A DNA stretch of 64,000 bases from Streptococcus panodentis. GTDB lineage: Bacteria; Bacillota; Bacilli; Lactobacillales; Streptococcaceae. Positions within the stretch are counted from its first letter, which is position 1. The number at the start of each line of letters is the position of its first letter. The stretch covers positions 49,682-113,681 of the forward strand of contig NZ_QFAY01000001.1 in NCBI RefSeq assembly GCF_017884005.1, written 5' to 3'. Positions 26,259 to 35,433 of this stretch are shown here, piece after piece. The position numbers and the translations under genes were made by a program. The notes beneath the pieces were generated by a model. The model was given only the letters and a program-made list of their open reading frames with translations, did no database searches and had not been told where the DNA came from.

Positions 26259-27101
26259 TCAAATCTCATAGCCCATCAAAATGCCGCCTTCTTCAGCGTA
26301 GAAGCTGCAGAGGCCGGAGGTCGGGATGATCTCAATAGCAGCCTGGGGGAATGTTTTCCGGACAGTTTCTGCAAATTGCTGGCAGAATTTTTCATTGCTG
26401 CGATGGGCCATAATGATTCGTCCGCCCTTGTAGCCGCCTTTCAGCAATTCGTCGATAGCAGCAGTGAGAGCTTTTTTAGGACCGCGGGCTTTTTGCAGCA
26501 GCTCTAAGGTACCAGTCGGACTGGCTTCCCCCACCATACGGATATTAAGGAGTCCGACAACTGCTCCCAGCAGTTTATTGAGCCGGCCGTTCTTGACCAG
26601 ATTGTCCACCTTGGCCAGTACAAAGAGAAGTTTGGTTTTTTCCTGATAGCGAGTCATCACTTCGGCGATTTCCTCAAAGCTGAGGTCCTGCTTGATCAAA
26701 TCATTGAGCTTGATGACCAGCAAATCAATCTCGCCCCCAGCAGAAAGGCTGTCAATAATGTGAATCTTGGCATCAGGATGCTCTTCCAGAAAGATTTTTT
26801 TAGCTACCTGAGCGCTGTTGTGGCTGCCAGAGAGGGTACCGGTGATGGTCACGACAAAGATATGATCAGCTCCCTCAAAGCTTCTGAGATAATCGTCCGG
26901 GCTGGGGCAGGCGGATTTGGAAGCCGCCGAAGCAGCATACATCTTTTCCATCAGGAGGTCGATATTGAGCTTTTCATCATCTACAAAAATCTCATTTCCC
27001 ACCTGAAGTGTTAAGGGCACACTCTCAAAGGCTGTCTCTTGTGCTAATTCAGCGATTTGCCGGTAATCACAGCCGGAATCGGCGACAATTTTCCACGTCA
27101 T
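26259..27101 (-). CDS. DegV family fatty-acid-binding protein
   Basis: 280 residues from the ATG at 27101 (ribosome site GGAGAAAAAG); the upstream in-frame ATG at 27146 lacks a site. DegV fold marks: VADSGCD at the start, the TITGTLSGSHNSA loop that binds the lipid carboxylate, HIIDSLSAG, and a late GGYKGGRI. DegV/FakB proteins hold fatty acids for the FakA kinase that feeds exogenous fatty acids into phospholipid. Streptococci carry several paralogs of different chain preference; which this one is cannot be told. Divergent from a TetR regulator with a shared palindrome. Confidence 0.88.
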   Translation of the reverse strand: MTWKIVADSGCDYRQIAELAQETAFESVPLTLQVGNEIFVDDEKLNIDLLMEKMYAASAASKSACPSPDDYLRSFEGADHIFVVTITGTLSGSHNSAQVAKKIFLEEHPDAKIHIIDSLSAGGEIDLLVIKLNDLIKQDLSFEEIAEVMTRYQEKTKLLFVLAKVDNLVKNGRLNKLLGAVVGLLNIRMVGEASPTGTLELLQKARGPKKALTAAIDELLKGGYKGGRIIMAHRSNEKFCQQFAETVRKTFPQAAIEIIPTSGLCSFYAEEGGILMGYEI

Positions 27102-27128
27102 CTTTTTCTCCTTTATTGCCAAGTATTT

Positions 27129-27168
27129 ATTGTAAAAAATTGACAAAAAGCCTGTCTTTTTTTACAAT
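27129..27168. promoter_or_regulatory. Inverted repeat and promoter between degV and tetR
   Basis: An 11-bp perfect inverted repeat (ATTGTAAAAAA at 27129-27139, its complement at 27158-27168) flanks the TetR-gene promoter: -35 TTGACA (27140-27145), 17 bases, -10 TACAAT (27163-27168). It is a good candidate operator for the TetR regulator, controlling itself and perhaps degV. Confidence 0.65.
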
Positions 27169-27234
27169 TATAACATGAAGAAAGCTGATGAAGAAGCGGA
27201 AACTGTCAGCCGATACAGGAGAGAAGCAATTGTT

Positions 27235-27810
27235 ATGTCGGAAAAGAAAATATCAGAAAAATCGCTGGCCAATTTAAGAAAATACAATCAGGAATCCAAC
27301 CAAATTACCAGAGAGTCTTTGGAAATTTCCCTGATGCAGCTGCTGGAAAAGAAAGAGTTAAAGAAAATAACCATTTCGGAGCTGGTGGAGCGGGCTGGTG
27401 TTTCCCGAGCTGCTTTTTACCGCAATTACACATCCAAAGAGCAGATTTTGGAAGAAATATTTCGGAATACGGTCCAAGGCATCACTGACAAACTGGAAGA
27501 GTTTAATTTTAAGACGGAAATGTACCAGATTTGGCTTTTTCTTTTTAAGGAAGCCAAAAAAGAAGCCCGAGTAATCAGCTTAGCCATTGACTATAATTTT
27601 GAAAAACTCCTGACGCAGGCTGTCTTTGACTTTCTGGAAAAGCGCAGCCATAATACCAAGAAAACAGCCAATTCCTACATGAATTCTTTCTGGTCTTCAG
27701 CGGTTGTCTCCGTGCTGTCCAAGTGGATTAAGGACGGCATGAAGGTGCCGGCAGAAAAGATCGCCTCCCTAGGCATGCCGCTCTTTCCTCAGAAAAAGAA
27801 AAACAAGTGA
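27235..27810 (+). CDS. TetR-family regulator
   Basis: 191 residues from the ATG at 27235, with CAGGAGAGAAG before it; the earlier in-frame ATG at 27175 falls at the predicted transcription start and has no ribosome site. HTH at about residues 40-70 (KITISELVERAGVSRAAFYRNY). The C-terminal half is a helical ligand domain of no known specificity, similar to the TetR_C group found next to dihydroxyacetone-kinase or DegV genes. Probably regulates itself and the divergent degV gene. Confidence 0.85.
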   Translation: MSEKKISEKSLANLRKYNQESNQITRESLEISLMQLLEKKELKKITISELVERAGVSRAAFYRNYTSKEQILEEIFRNTVQGITDKLEEFNFKTEMYQIWLFLFKEAKKEARVISLAIDYNFEKLLTQAVFDFLEKRSHNTKKTANSYMNSFWSSAVVSVLSKWIKDGMKVPAEKIASLGMPLFPQKKKNK

Positions 27811-27811
27811 G

Positions 27812-28336
27812 TCAGTCTGATTCGCTTGTTTTTAGGTCCTTTTGGAAAGCTGTCAGCTCTCTCTGATTTTTTAGTTCGTAGAATTTTTGAGGAAAGGTTT
27901 GTCGGATTCGCTCATATCTTGCCAGCGCTGTCTGACGCCGTCCGTCCCAGAGGATCCAGCGGATAAACTCCCAGTCAAACCGTTCAGGGCAGCCTGGGGC
28001 CATACTTTCTCGGACCTTATTACGGTATTTGAGGTAGCGCTTAAAAGCCCGGCAGAGACAATTCCAGCGGGAAAAGTTCATGAAGATAATTTGGTCAGCT
28101 TCCTCCATCCGCCGCTCATACAAACACCAGGAGTAGTTGCCGTCAATAACCCAGCTGGTGTTTTTTGACAGAAAATGATCCATCTGTTCTCTCATCCAGT
28201 CGCGGTCACTATCCTTCCATCCAGGTTGGAATTGCAATGTATCCATGTGAAGTTTGGGAATGGAGCAGTAGTGGGACAGTTGTGTTGCTAAAGTGGACTT
28301 CCCAGAACCAGAATAGCCGATGATAGCGATTTTCAT
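27812..28336 (-). CDS. P-loop kinase-like protein (FlaR/topology modulation type)
   Basis: 174 residues. N-terminal P-loop GYSGSGKST, then an adenylate-kinase-like core with VIDGNYSW and a basic, Trp-rich lid. Annotated in many Firmicutes as DNA topology modulation protein FlaR, but the fold is that of a small-molecule kinase and the role is unproven. Ends 2 bases from the convergent TetR gene. Confidence 0.8.
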   Translation of the reverse strand: MKIAIIGYSGSGKSTLATQLSHYCSIPKLHMDTLQFQPGWKDSDRDWMREQMDHFLSKNTSWVIDGNYSWCLYERRMEEADQIIFMNFSRWNCLCRAFKRYLKYRNKVRESMAPGCPERFDWEFIRWILWDGRRQTALARYERIRQTFPQKFYELKNQRELTAFQKDLKTSESD

Positions 28337-28363
28337 TGGGATCCTTTCTTGAATAAAAGCACA

Positions 28364-28385
28364 AAAAAAGCTCCTAAGAGCTCCC
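28364..28385 (-). terminator. Probable terminator of rpsT
   Basis: Minus strand AGCTC-TTAG-GAGCT followed by seven T. The stem is short. Confidence 0.6.
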
Positions 28386-28395
28386 TTTGTCTGCC

Positions 28396-28632
28396 TTATT
28401 TAGCAAGTTTAGCTGAAAGGCGTGCTTTATCGCGGCTTGCTTTGTTTTTGTGAATCAAACCTTTAGTTTCTGCTTTGTCGATAGCTGAGCTGGCAGCGCG
28501 GAAAAGTTCTTCAGATGGGTTTGCTTCAAAAGCTTTGATAGCAGTACGCATAGCTGATTTTTGAGCTGAGTTTTTTTCGTTTTGTTTAACGTTGAGTTCA
28601 GCGCGTTTGATAGCTGATTTAATGTTTGCCAA
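28396..28632 (-). CDS. rpsT: Ribosomal protein S20
   Basis: 78 residues from a TTG start: the sequence ATGGAGGTGAAAAACTTG puts the ribosome site GGAGGTG over an upstream ATG (28647), so TTG at 28632 is the true start and the protein begins with the conserved [11 protein letters not shown]. Helical, Lys- and Ala-rich, binds 16S rRNA in the small subunit. Own promoter and terminator. Confidence 0.97.
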
Positions 28633-28664
28633 GTTTTTCACCTCCATTGTAATCTAACTATCTC

Positions 28665-28693
28665 ATTATATATGAAAAGTTAGGATTTGACAA
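28665..28693 (-). promoter_or_regulatory. rpsT promoter
   Basis: Minus strand TTGTCA (28688-28693), 17 bases, TATAAT (28665-28670). Confidence 0.85.
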
Positions 28694-28699
28694 GCTTTT

Positions 28700-29620
28700 T
28701 TATTTTTTCAGATAAATTTCATCAATTTCGTGATTTCCGGCCTTGTGCAGAATGATTTCTGCCCGATTGCGGGTCGGTTCGATATAGTCCAGCAGGTTGA
28801 CCAGATTGATGGTCTTCCAGATGTTTTGAGCAAAGGCCATCACCTCCTGCTCAGGCTGGGTGGTGAAGCGGTGGTAGTAGTTGCTTGAGTCGTCCTCGGC
28901 CAGCGTCAGGAGTTTTTTGAAGCGATCCAGATACCAGCTTTCGATATTGGCCACTTCCGCGTCCACATAGATGGAAAAATCAAAAAAGTCGGTCATGTAG
29001 AGTCGCTCATTTTGAGGATTCTGAAAGACATTGATGCCTTCGACGATGACAAAGTCGGCTGCTCTCACCTTTTGCTTTTGCTGGGGGACGATGTCGTAGA
29101 TTTCATGTGAGTACACAGGAATTTCGAAATCCTGACCGTTTTTGATGCTGTCCAGAAAATTGAGCAGCAGTTCCATATCATAGCTTTCGGGAAATCCTTT
29201 GCGGTTTAAAATCCCATTTGCTTCCAAGGTTTGGTTAGGCAGCAAGAAACCATCTGTCGTGACCAGCTCAACTGTGGCATTGGAAAAGGTCCGTGACAGC
29301 AGGATCTGCAGAAGCCGGCTGGTTGTGGACTTTCCGACGGCCACACTGCCGGAAACTCCGATGATAAAAGGCTGCTTCCGGCTTTCCTTCTGCAAAAAAA
29401 TACCCTTGGAAAAGGCTAGGTCTTCTTTGGAACGTTTGTAAATCTGAATCAGATGGGTCAGGGGCAGGTAGACATCCGTCACATCCTGCAGGCTGATTTT
29501 GTCGTTGAAACTCTTGATTGAATTCAGCTCTTCTTCCGTCAGCGGCGGTGTGGTCTTGCGGTGCAGGTTCTGCCAGGTATGGCGGCTGATTTTTTCAAAG
29601 TGAAGAAATTCGTTGGTCAT
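28700..29620 (-). CDS. coaA: Pantothenate kinase, type I
   Basis: 306 residues, the normal size. P-loop [12 protein letters not shown] (about 94-105), the [10 protein letters not shown] substrate region, and GINVFQ fit bacterial type I CoaA. It phosphorylates pantothenate, the first and controlling step of coenzyme A synthesis. Ribosome site AGGAG before the ATG. Divergent from the nucleoside operon, with which it shares a 17-bp palindrome. Confidence 0.95.
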   Translation of the reverse strand: MTNEFLHFEKISRHTWQNLHRKTTPPLTEEELNSIKSFNDKISLQDVTDVYLPLTHLIQIYKRSKEDLAFSKGIFLQKESRKQPFIIGVSGSVAVGKSTTSRLLQILLSRTFSNATVELVTTDGFLLPNQTLEANGILNRKGFPESYDMELLLNFLDSIKNGQDFEIPVYSHEIYDIVPQQKQKVRAADFVIVEGINVFQNPQNERLYMTDFFDFSIYVDAEVANIESWYLDRFKKLLTLAEDDSSNYYHRFTTQPEQEVMAFAQNIWKTINLVNLLDYIEPTRNRAEIILHKAGNHEIDEIYLKK

Positions 29621-29644
29621 AAGTTACTCCTATTTGTGCTTTTT

Positions 29645-29707
29645 AGTATATCATATTTTTTTAGGAATTGTAAACGATTTACAAGCACCGCTGAAATATG
29701 ATAAAAT
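29645..29707. promoter_or_regulatory. Divergent promoters of coaA and the nucleoside operon with a shared palindrome
   Basis: Minus strand: TTTACA (29669-29674), 18 bases, TATACT (29645-29650) for coaA. Plus strand: TTTACA (29678-29683), 18 bases, TAAAAT (29702-29707). Both -35 boxes are halves of TTGTAAACGATTTACAA (29668-29684), a 7-bp inverted repeat around CGA that looks like a cre with one extra central base. Confidence 0.7.
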
Positions 29708-29713
29708 AGTTTT

Positions 29714-30301
29714 ATGAGTAAAATGTATTTTGCAGAAAATCCCGATGCTGAGCACGACATACATAAACTGAGAGTGAAGCTCTTAGGACAGGAGATGACT
29801 TTTCTGACCGATGCCGGAGTCTTTAGTAAAAAGATGATTGATTACGGCAGTCAGGTCCTTTTGTCTGCTCTGGATTTTAAGCCGGGGGCCAGTGTTTTGG
29901 ATGTAGGGTGCGGTTACGGAGCGCTGGGGCTGACCTTGGTCAAGGCTCAGGCCGTCAAGGCCAGTCTGCTGGACATCAACAGCCGTGCCTTGGAACTGAC
30001 CCGGAAAAATGCGGAAGCCAACCACATTTCTGCTCAGATTTTCCAGTCCAATATCTATGAAAAGGTAGAGGGACATTTTGACCACATCATCAGCAATCCG
30101 CCCATCCGAGCCGGCAAGCAGGTGGTGCATGAGGTGATTTCCGGCAGCAGCCGCCATTTGAAAGAAGGCGGCGATTTGACCATTGTCATCCAAAAAAAGC
30201 AGGGCGCTCCCAGCGCCAAAGCCAAAATGGAAGAGGTCTTTGGCAACTGTCAGATTCTAAAGAAAAATAAGGGATACTATATCCTTAGAAGTGAGAAGTA
30301 A
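29714..30301 (+). CDS. Class I SAM methyltransferase, RsmC-like
   Basis: 195 residues. SAM motif LDVGCGYGALG (about 61-71) and catalytic SNPPIRAG (about 124-131), the NPP signature of base-amino methyltransferases such as RsmC (16S rRNA G1207). The start MSKMYFAENPDA is conserved in streptococci, yet no ribosome site lies upstream and the -10 ends 6 bases before the ATG, so the mRNA may be leaderless. First gene of the pyrimidine nucleoside operon; its stop is 2 bases from pdp. Confidence 0.85.
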   Translation: MSKMYFAENPDAEHDIHKLRVKLLGQEMTFLTDAGVFSKKMIDYGSQVLLSALDFKPGASVLDVGCGYGALGLTLVKAQAVKASLLDINSRALELTRKNAEANHISAQIFQSNIYEKVEGHFDHIISNPPIRAGKQVVHEVISGSSRHLKEGGDLTIVIQKKQGAPSAKAKMEEVFGNCQILKKNKGYYILRSEK

Positions 30302-30303
30302 CT

Positions 30304-31581
30304 ATGCGAGCAGTGGATATTATTCAGAAAAAGCGTGACGGATTGGAACTGACCAGTCAGGAGATTCAGTGGCTGATTGAAGGCTATACAGCAGGTACGG
30401 TGCCGGATTATCAAATGTCGGCCTTTGCAATGGCAGTCTATTTCAAGGGCATGACCACCCGGGAAATCTCCGATTTAACCATGACCATGGTCGGAACAGG
30501 TCAGCAGTTTGATCTGTCAGAAATTGCGGGTGTTAAGGTAGATAAGCATTCGACCGGCGGTGTCGGCGACAAGGTGACACTGGTCTTGGTGCCGCTGGTG
30601 GCCAGTTTCGGTGTGCCAGTGGCCAAGATGAGCGGTCGCGGTCTGGGACATACCGGCGGAACGATTGATAAGTTAGAATCCATCAAAGGCTTTCAGGTGG
30701 AGCGCAGTCAGGAAGAGTTTATCCAGCAGGTACAGGACATCGAACTGTCTGTTATCGGTCAGTCAGACCAGCTGGTGCGGGCTGACAAGCTGCTCTATGC
30801 CCTGCGGGATGTGACGGCAACTGTGGACACGATTCCCCTCATTGCCAGCTCGGTCATGAGCAAGAAAATCGCTGCCGGAGCCGACAGTATCCTGCTGGAT
30901 GTGACAGTAGGCGAAGGGGCCTTTATGAAGAATCTGGCCGATGCCCGCCGCTTGGCGCAAACCATGGTGGACTTGGGCAAGGCGGTCGGCCGTAAGACTA
31001 CAGCAGTCATCACCGATATGAGCCAGCCTCTGGGGACCAGTATCGGCAACCGTCTGGAGATTTTAGAAGCTCTGGCTATTCTGCAGGGTCAGGGCCGGGA
31101 GGATATTACGGTCTTCATCTGTGAGCTGGCGCAAATCATGCTCTCTCTGGCAGATGTGGAGAAGACAGCAGAAGAAGTCCGTCAGCATCTGACAGACGGC
31201 TCTGCTCTTGAGAAATTTGAGGCTATGATTGCAGCTCAGGGCGGTGACTTGGAAGACCTCTATCGGCCATCCAGCGCAGCCTATGTCCTAGAAGTAACAG
31301 CCGATCAGGATGGTTACATCACGGAACTGCCAGCTATGGAGTTCGGTCTCTTTGCCATGCGGCTGGGAGCCGGCCGGGCTGTGAAGACGGACAGCTTAGA
31401 CTATGAAACCGGTCTTGTCTTCGAGAAAAAAGTCGGCGACAGAGTCAGGGCTGGACAGGTTCTTGCCAAAATTTATGCCAATCAAAAAATTTCACAAGAA
31501 CTAGTTACAGATTTCAAAAAAAATGTTAAAATAAGTAACGAGGCCGTAAAAGTGAGCGAGATTATTGAAATCATCGCTTAG
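30304..31581 (+). CDS. pdp: Pyrimidine-nucleoside phosphorylase
   Basis: 425 residues. Glycosyltransferase family 3 layout with the phosphate-binding KHSTGGVGDKV (about 80-90) and GRGLGHTGGTIDKLE (about 110-124), and the C-terminal PYNP domain. It splits uridine, thymidine and deoxyuridine into base and (deoxy)ribose-1-phosphate. DeoC and Cdd downstream complete the route from cytidine/deoxycytidine to acetaldehyde and glyceraldehyde-3-phosphate. Confidence 0.95.
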   Translation: MRAVDIIQKKRDGLELTSQEIQWLIEGYTAGTVPDYQMSAFAMAVYFKGMTTREISDLTMTMVGTGQQFDLSEIAGVKVDKHSTGGVGDKVTLVLVPLVASFGVPVAKMSGRGLGHTGGTIDKLESIKGFQVERSQEEFIQQVQDIELSVIGQSDQLVRADKLLYALRDVTATVDTIPLIASSVMSKKIAAGADSILLDVTVGEGAFMKNLADARRLAQTMVDLGKAVGRKTTAVITDMSQPLGTSIGNRLEILEALAILQGQGREDITVFICELAQIMLSLADVEKTAEEVRQHLTDGSALEKFEAMIAAQGGDLEDLYRPSSAAYVLEVTADQDGYITELPAMEFGLFAMRLGAGRAVKTDSLDYETGLVFEKKVGDRVRAGQVLAKIYANQKISQELVTDFKKNVKISNEAVKVSEIIEIIA

Positions 31582-31598
31582 CTTGAAGGAGAACCATT

Positions 31599-32261
31599 AT
31601 GAAATTAAATCAATACATCGATCACACGCTCTTAAAACCAGATGCAACAAAAGAGCAGATTGTGAAATTAATAGAAGAAGCAAAGAGCTATGACTTTGCC
31701 AGTATCTGTGTCAATCCAGCTTGGACTGCTTTTGCAGCTGAGCAGCTCAAGGGTTCAGATGTCAAGGTCTGCGTTCCGATTGGCTTTCCTTTGGGAGCCA
31801 ATACTTCTGAGGTTAAAGCGTTTGAAACCAAGGATGCTATCCGAAAGGGAGCTGCTGAAGTGGATATGGTTATCAATGTAGGCGCTCTCAAATCTCAGGA
31901 TTACGATTTGGTAGAGCAGGATATTCGAGCGGTTGTGGAAGCTGCTGACGGAACCTTGGTCAAGGTGATTCTGGAGACCTGCCTGCTGACGGATGAGGAG
32001 AAAGTCAAAGCCTGCCAGCTGGCTCAAAAAGCAGGGGCGGATTTTGTCAAAACCTCAACCGGCTTTTCCAGCGGCGGGGCGACGGTAGCTGATGTTGCTC
32101 TGATGCGTCAAACAGTCGGTCCTGATATGGGGGTCAAAGCCTCTGGCGGTGCCCGTTCTTACGAGGATGCTCAGGCCTTTATTGAGGCCGGCGCAACTCG
32201 TATCGGTACATCGGCAGGTGTAGCGATTATGAAGGGAGAAGAGGCCAGTGGCGACTACTGA
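31599..32261 (+). CDS. deoC: Deoxyribose-phosphate aldolase
   Basis: 220 residues. Schiff-base Lys in FVKTSTGF (about 151) and KVILETCLL (about 122) are the class I aldolase residues, with KASGGARS (about 180) closing the site. Converts deoxyribose-5-phosphate to glyceraldehyde-3-phosphate and acetaldehyde. Ribosome site GAAGGAG; overlaps cdd by 14 bases. Confidence 0.96.
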   Translation: MKLNQYIDHTLLKPDATKEQIVKLIEEAKSYDFASICVNPAWTAFAAEQLKGSDVKVCVPIGFPLGANTSEVKAFETKDAIRKGAAEVDMVINVGALKSQDYDLVEQDIRAVVEAADGTLVKVILETCLLTDEEKVKACQLAQKAGADFVKTSTGFSSGGATVADVALMRQTVGPDMGVKASGGARSYEDAQAFIEAGATRIGTSAGVAIMKGEEASGDY

Positions 32262-32637
32262 CTTGATTGATTTAGCTGTCGAAACCAGCAGGAAAGCCTA
32301 TGTCCCCTATTCTCACTTTCCGATTGGGGCGGTATTGCTGGCTAAGGACGGCCGGGTCTTTACCGGCGTCAATATCGAAAATGCCAGTTTCGGCCTGACC
32401 AACTGCGGTGAGCGGACAGCCATTTTTAAGGCAGTTTCCGAAGGAGTCTTGGACTTTGAAGAGCTGGTTGTCTATGGGGAAACGGAAAAGCCTGTTTCAC
32501 CCTGCGGTGCCTGCCGTCAGGTGATGGCGGAATTTTTTGCTAAGGATTTAAAGGTGACCTTGGTCGCTAAAGATAAATCGACGGTCGTGATGACGGTCGG
32601 GGAGTTACTTCCATACTCTTTCACAGATTTGAACTAA
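32248..32637 (+). CDS. cdd: Cytidine deaminase
   Basis: 129 residues. Zinc ligands Cys in NCGERTA (with the catalytic Glu) and the Cys pair in PCGACRQ, the homotetrameric type. Turns cytidine and deoxycytidine into uridine and deoxyuridine for Pdp. Starts inside the end of deoC. Confidence 0.96.
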   Translation: MATTDLIDLAVETSRKAYVPYSHFPIGAVLLAKDGRVFTGVNIENASFGLTNCGERTAIFKAVSEGVLDFEELVVYGETEKPVSPCGACRQVMAEFFAKDLKVTLVAKDKSTVVMTVGELLPYSFTDLN

Positions 32638-32708
32638 ATCTGTTGCCGGTCAGTTGACCAAACTCAAACTTGCAACTGTGTTGCACATCTTATTTAGGAG
32701 GTTCAGAA

Positions 32709-33764
32709 ATGAACAAGAAACAATGGCTAGGTCTCGGTCTAGTAACTGTCGCAGCAGTCGGACTTGCTGCATGTGGAAACCGCGCATCTCGTTCAGATTC
32801 TTCAGATGCCAAAACAGATTTGAAAGCTGCTATCGTAACCGATACCGGCGGCGTGGATGACAAATCATTCAACCAGTCAGCATGGGAAGGTTTGCAGGCT
32901 TGGGGTAAAGAAAACGGTCTTTCAAAAGACAATGGCTATACCTACTATCAGTCAACTGACGAATCCCAATATGCCAACAACCTCAACCAAGCTGCTACAG
33001 ACGGCTACAAACTTGTATTTGGTATCGGTTTTGCACTGCGGGATGCTTTGGAAGCAGCTGCTAAGGACAATGCCGAAATCAACTATGTTATCGTTGATGA
33101 TGAGATCAAAGACCAGTCTAATGTAGCCTCTGCTCTGTTTGCAGATAATGAGTCTGCTTACCTTGCCGGAGTGGCTGCAGCCAAAACAACTAAGACAAAA
33201 CAAGTTGGTTTTGTAGGCGGTATGGAAGGCGCTGTTCTGACTCGCTTTGAAAAAGGCTTTGAAGCAGGTGTCCATTCCGTAGACCCTTCAATCAAAGTAC
33301 AGGTTGACTATGCCGGCTCCTTCGGTGACGCTGCCAAAGGAAAGACAATCGCTGCTGCCCAATATGCTGCGGGTGCAGATATTGTTTATCAAGTAGCAGG
33401 CGGTACCGGCGCTGGTGTCTTCAATGAAGCGAAGTCTCTTAACGAAACACGCAACGAAGACGAAAAAGTTTGGGTCATCGGCGTTGACCGTGATCAGGCC
33501 GACGAAGGAAAATACAAATCTAAAGACGGCAAAGAATCTAACTTTGTTCTGGCTTCCAGCCTGAAACAAGTTGGCAAAACGGTTCAAGATATTGCAAATG
33601 AAACAGCCAAAGGCAAATTCCCAGGCGGCAAGACAACAACTTTTGGTCTGAAAGACGGCGGCGTTGACCTGACGACTTCAAACCTATCTGAAGATGCGAA
33701 AAAAGCTGTAGAAGATGCGAAAGCGAAAATTCTTGACGGCAGCATCACTGTTCCTGAAAAATAA
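32709..33764 (+). CDS. bmpA: Nucleoside-binding lipoprotein of the BMP/PnrA family
   Basis: 351 residues from the ATG at 32709 (TTTAGGAGG before it). Lipobox LAAC with Cys at about 19. BMP-type fold with AAIVTDTGGVDDKSFNQ (about 40) and WVIGVDRDQ (about 258), as in TmpC/PnrA purine-nucleoside receptors. Extracellular binding protein for the NupABC importer. Separated from nupA by a terminator hairpin, so the receptor is probably made in excess of the transporter. Confidence 0.93.
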   Translation: MNKKQWLGLGLVTVAAVGLAACGNRASRSDSSDAKTDLKAAIVTDTGGVDDKSFNQSAWEGLQAWGKENGLSKDNGYTYYQSTDESQYANNLNQAATDGYKLVFGIGFALRDALEAAAKDNAEINYVIVDDEIKDQSNVASALFADNESAYLAGVAAAKTTKTKQVGFVGGMEGAVLTRFEKGFEAGVHSVDPSIKVQVDYAGSFGDAAKGKTIAAAQYAAGADIVYQVAGGTGAGVFNEAKSLNETRNEDEKVWVIGVDRDQADEGKYKSKDGKESNFVLASSLKQVGKTVQDIANETAKGKFPGGKTTTFGLKDGGVDLTTSNLSEDAKKAVEDAKAKILDGSITVPEK

Positions 33765-33772
33765 ACCCACTC

Positions 33773-33830
33773 AAGAAGCGACCTTCTAGGGTCGCTTCTT
33801 TTGAGGATTGAGACGCTTTTGTCTCAATAG
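33773..33830 (+). terminator. Partial terminator between bmpA and nupA
   Basis: AAGAAGCGACC/GGTCGCTTCTT plus TT (33774-33802), followed by a second hairpin TTGAGAC/GTCTCAA. Read-through would supply nupABC. Confidence 0.8.
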
Positions 33831-33897
33831 AGCCTACTAGCTGAAAAGCTAGTAAGTTTTATTGAAATAAAATTAAATTCTTGAAAGGAATACTCCC

Positions 33898-35433
33898 ATG
33901 ACACATGAGAATGTCATTGAAATGCGTGAGATTACCAAGATTTTCGGAGATTTTGTCGCCAATGATAAAATCAATCTGGAACTCCGCAAAGGTGAAATTC
34001 ATGCACTTTTAGGTGAAAATGGTGCTGGTAAGTCAACCTTGATGAATATGCTGGCAGGTCTGCTGGAACCAAGCAGCGGCGAGATTAAGGTGAATGGCAA
34101 AACAGTCAAGCTGGATTCTCCTTCTAAGGCAGCCTCCCTCGGCATCGGCATGGTTCACCAGCATTTTATGCTGGTCGAGGCCTTTACTGTGGCTGAAAAT
34201 ATCATTCTTGGCAGCGAGATGACCAAAAATGGCGTTTTAGACTTAAAGCGGGCTGCTCAGGAAATCAAGGAACTTTCTGAAAAGTACGGTCTGGCTGTTG
34301 ATCCTTCTGCCAAAGTAGAGGACATTTCAGTCGGTGCCCAGCAGCGTGCAGAAATCCTGAAGACTCTTTATCGTGGGGCTGATATCCTGATTTTTGATGA
34401 GCCGACAGCGGTACTGACTCCGGCGGAGATTGATGAATTGATGCAGATTATGAAAAACCTGGTCAAGGAAGGCAAATCTATCATTCTGATTACCCATAAA
34501 CTGGATGAAATCCGTGCCGTATCCGACCGGGTTACGGTTATTCGCCGCGGCAAGTCCATTGAGACAGTTGAGATTGCAGGCGCTACAAATAAAGATTTGG
34601 CTGAAATGATGGTGGGCCGCTCGGTTTCATTTACAACTGAAAAGAAAGCAGCACAGCCCAAGGAGATCGTGCTGCAGATTCAGGATTTGGTTGTTCATGA
34701 GAACCGCGATATCCCCGCTGTTAAAAATCTTTCTCTGGATGTCCGTGCCGGTGAGATTGTCGGTATTGCCGGTATTGACGGAAACGGCCAAAGCGAGCTG
34801 ATTCAGGCTATTACAGGGCTTCGCAAGGTTAAGTCCGGCAGTGTCAAGATTAAAGGAAAAGAAGTGGCCGGTCTGTCCCCTCGGAAGATTACAGAAATGC
34901 AGGTCAGCCATGTGCCTGAAGACCGCCATCGTGATGGTTTGGTGCTGGAAATGTCCATTTCTGAAAATATGGCTTTGCAGACCTACTACAAGGAGCCGCT
35001 CAGCAAAAACGGTATTTTGAACTACAATAATATATACAGCTATGCCCGTAAGCTGATGGAAGAATTTGACGTACGGGCTGCCAGCGAATATGTGCCGGCA
35101 GCAGCGCTCTCAGGCGGTAACCAGCAGAAAGCTATTATTGCCCGTGAAGTGGATCGCAATCCAGATCTTCTGATTGTCAGCCAGCCGACCCGCGGTCTTG
35201 ATGTGGGAGCGATTGAGTATATCCACAAGCGTTTGATTGAAGAGCGTGATAAAGGCAAGGCTGTTTTGCTTGTCAGCTTTGAGCTGGATGAAATTCTCAA
35301 TGTTTCTGACAGAATTGCTGTTATCCATGACGGTAAAATCCAGGGAATTGTGACGCCGGCAGAAACCAACAAGCAGGAGCTGGGGATTCTCATGGCTGGC
35401 GGTAAGCTTAAGAAGGGAGATGCCAATGTCTAA
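33898..35433 (+). CDS. nupA: Nucleoside ABC importer ATPase
   Basis: 511 residues with two ABC domains: Walker A GENGAGKST (about 38) with signature SVGAQQR, and a second with degenerate GIDGNGQS (about 295) and intact LSGGNQQK. This sugar/nucleoside (RbsA-like) double ATPase powers the importer with BmpA, NupB and NupC. Overlaps nupB by 8 bases. Confidence 0.93.
   Translation: MTHENVIEMREITKIFGDFVANDKINLELRKGEIHALLGENGAGKSTLMNMLAGLLEPSSGEIKVNGKTVKLDSPSKAASLGIGMVHQHFMLVEAFTVAENIILGSEMTKNGVLDLKRAAQEIKELSEKYGLAVDPSAKVEDISVGAQQRAEILKTLYRGADILIFDEPTAVLTPAEIDELMQIMKNLVKEGKSIILITHKLDEIRAVSDRVTVIRRGKSIETVEIAGATNKDLAEMMVGRSVSFTTEKKAAQPKEIVLQIQDLVVHENRDIPAVKNLSLDVRAGEIVGIAGIDGNGQSELIQAITGLRKVKSGSVKIKGKEVAGLSPRKITEMQVSHVPEDRHRDGLVLEMSISENMALQTYYKEPLSKNGILNYNNIYSYARKLMEEFDVRAASEYVPAAALSGGNQQKAIIAREVDRNPDLLIVSQPTRGLDVGAIEYIHKRLIEERDKGKAVLLVSFELDEILNVSDRIAVIHDGKIQGIVTPAETNKQELGILMAGGKLKKGDANV

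Noticed and set aside
29668-29684. Canonical cre between coaA and the nucleoside operon
   Set aside because: One extra central base breaks the consensus spacing on both strands; kept only as an unassigned palindrome.
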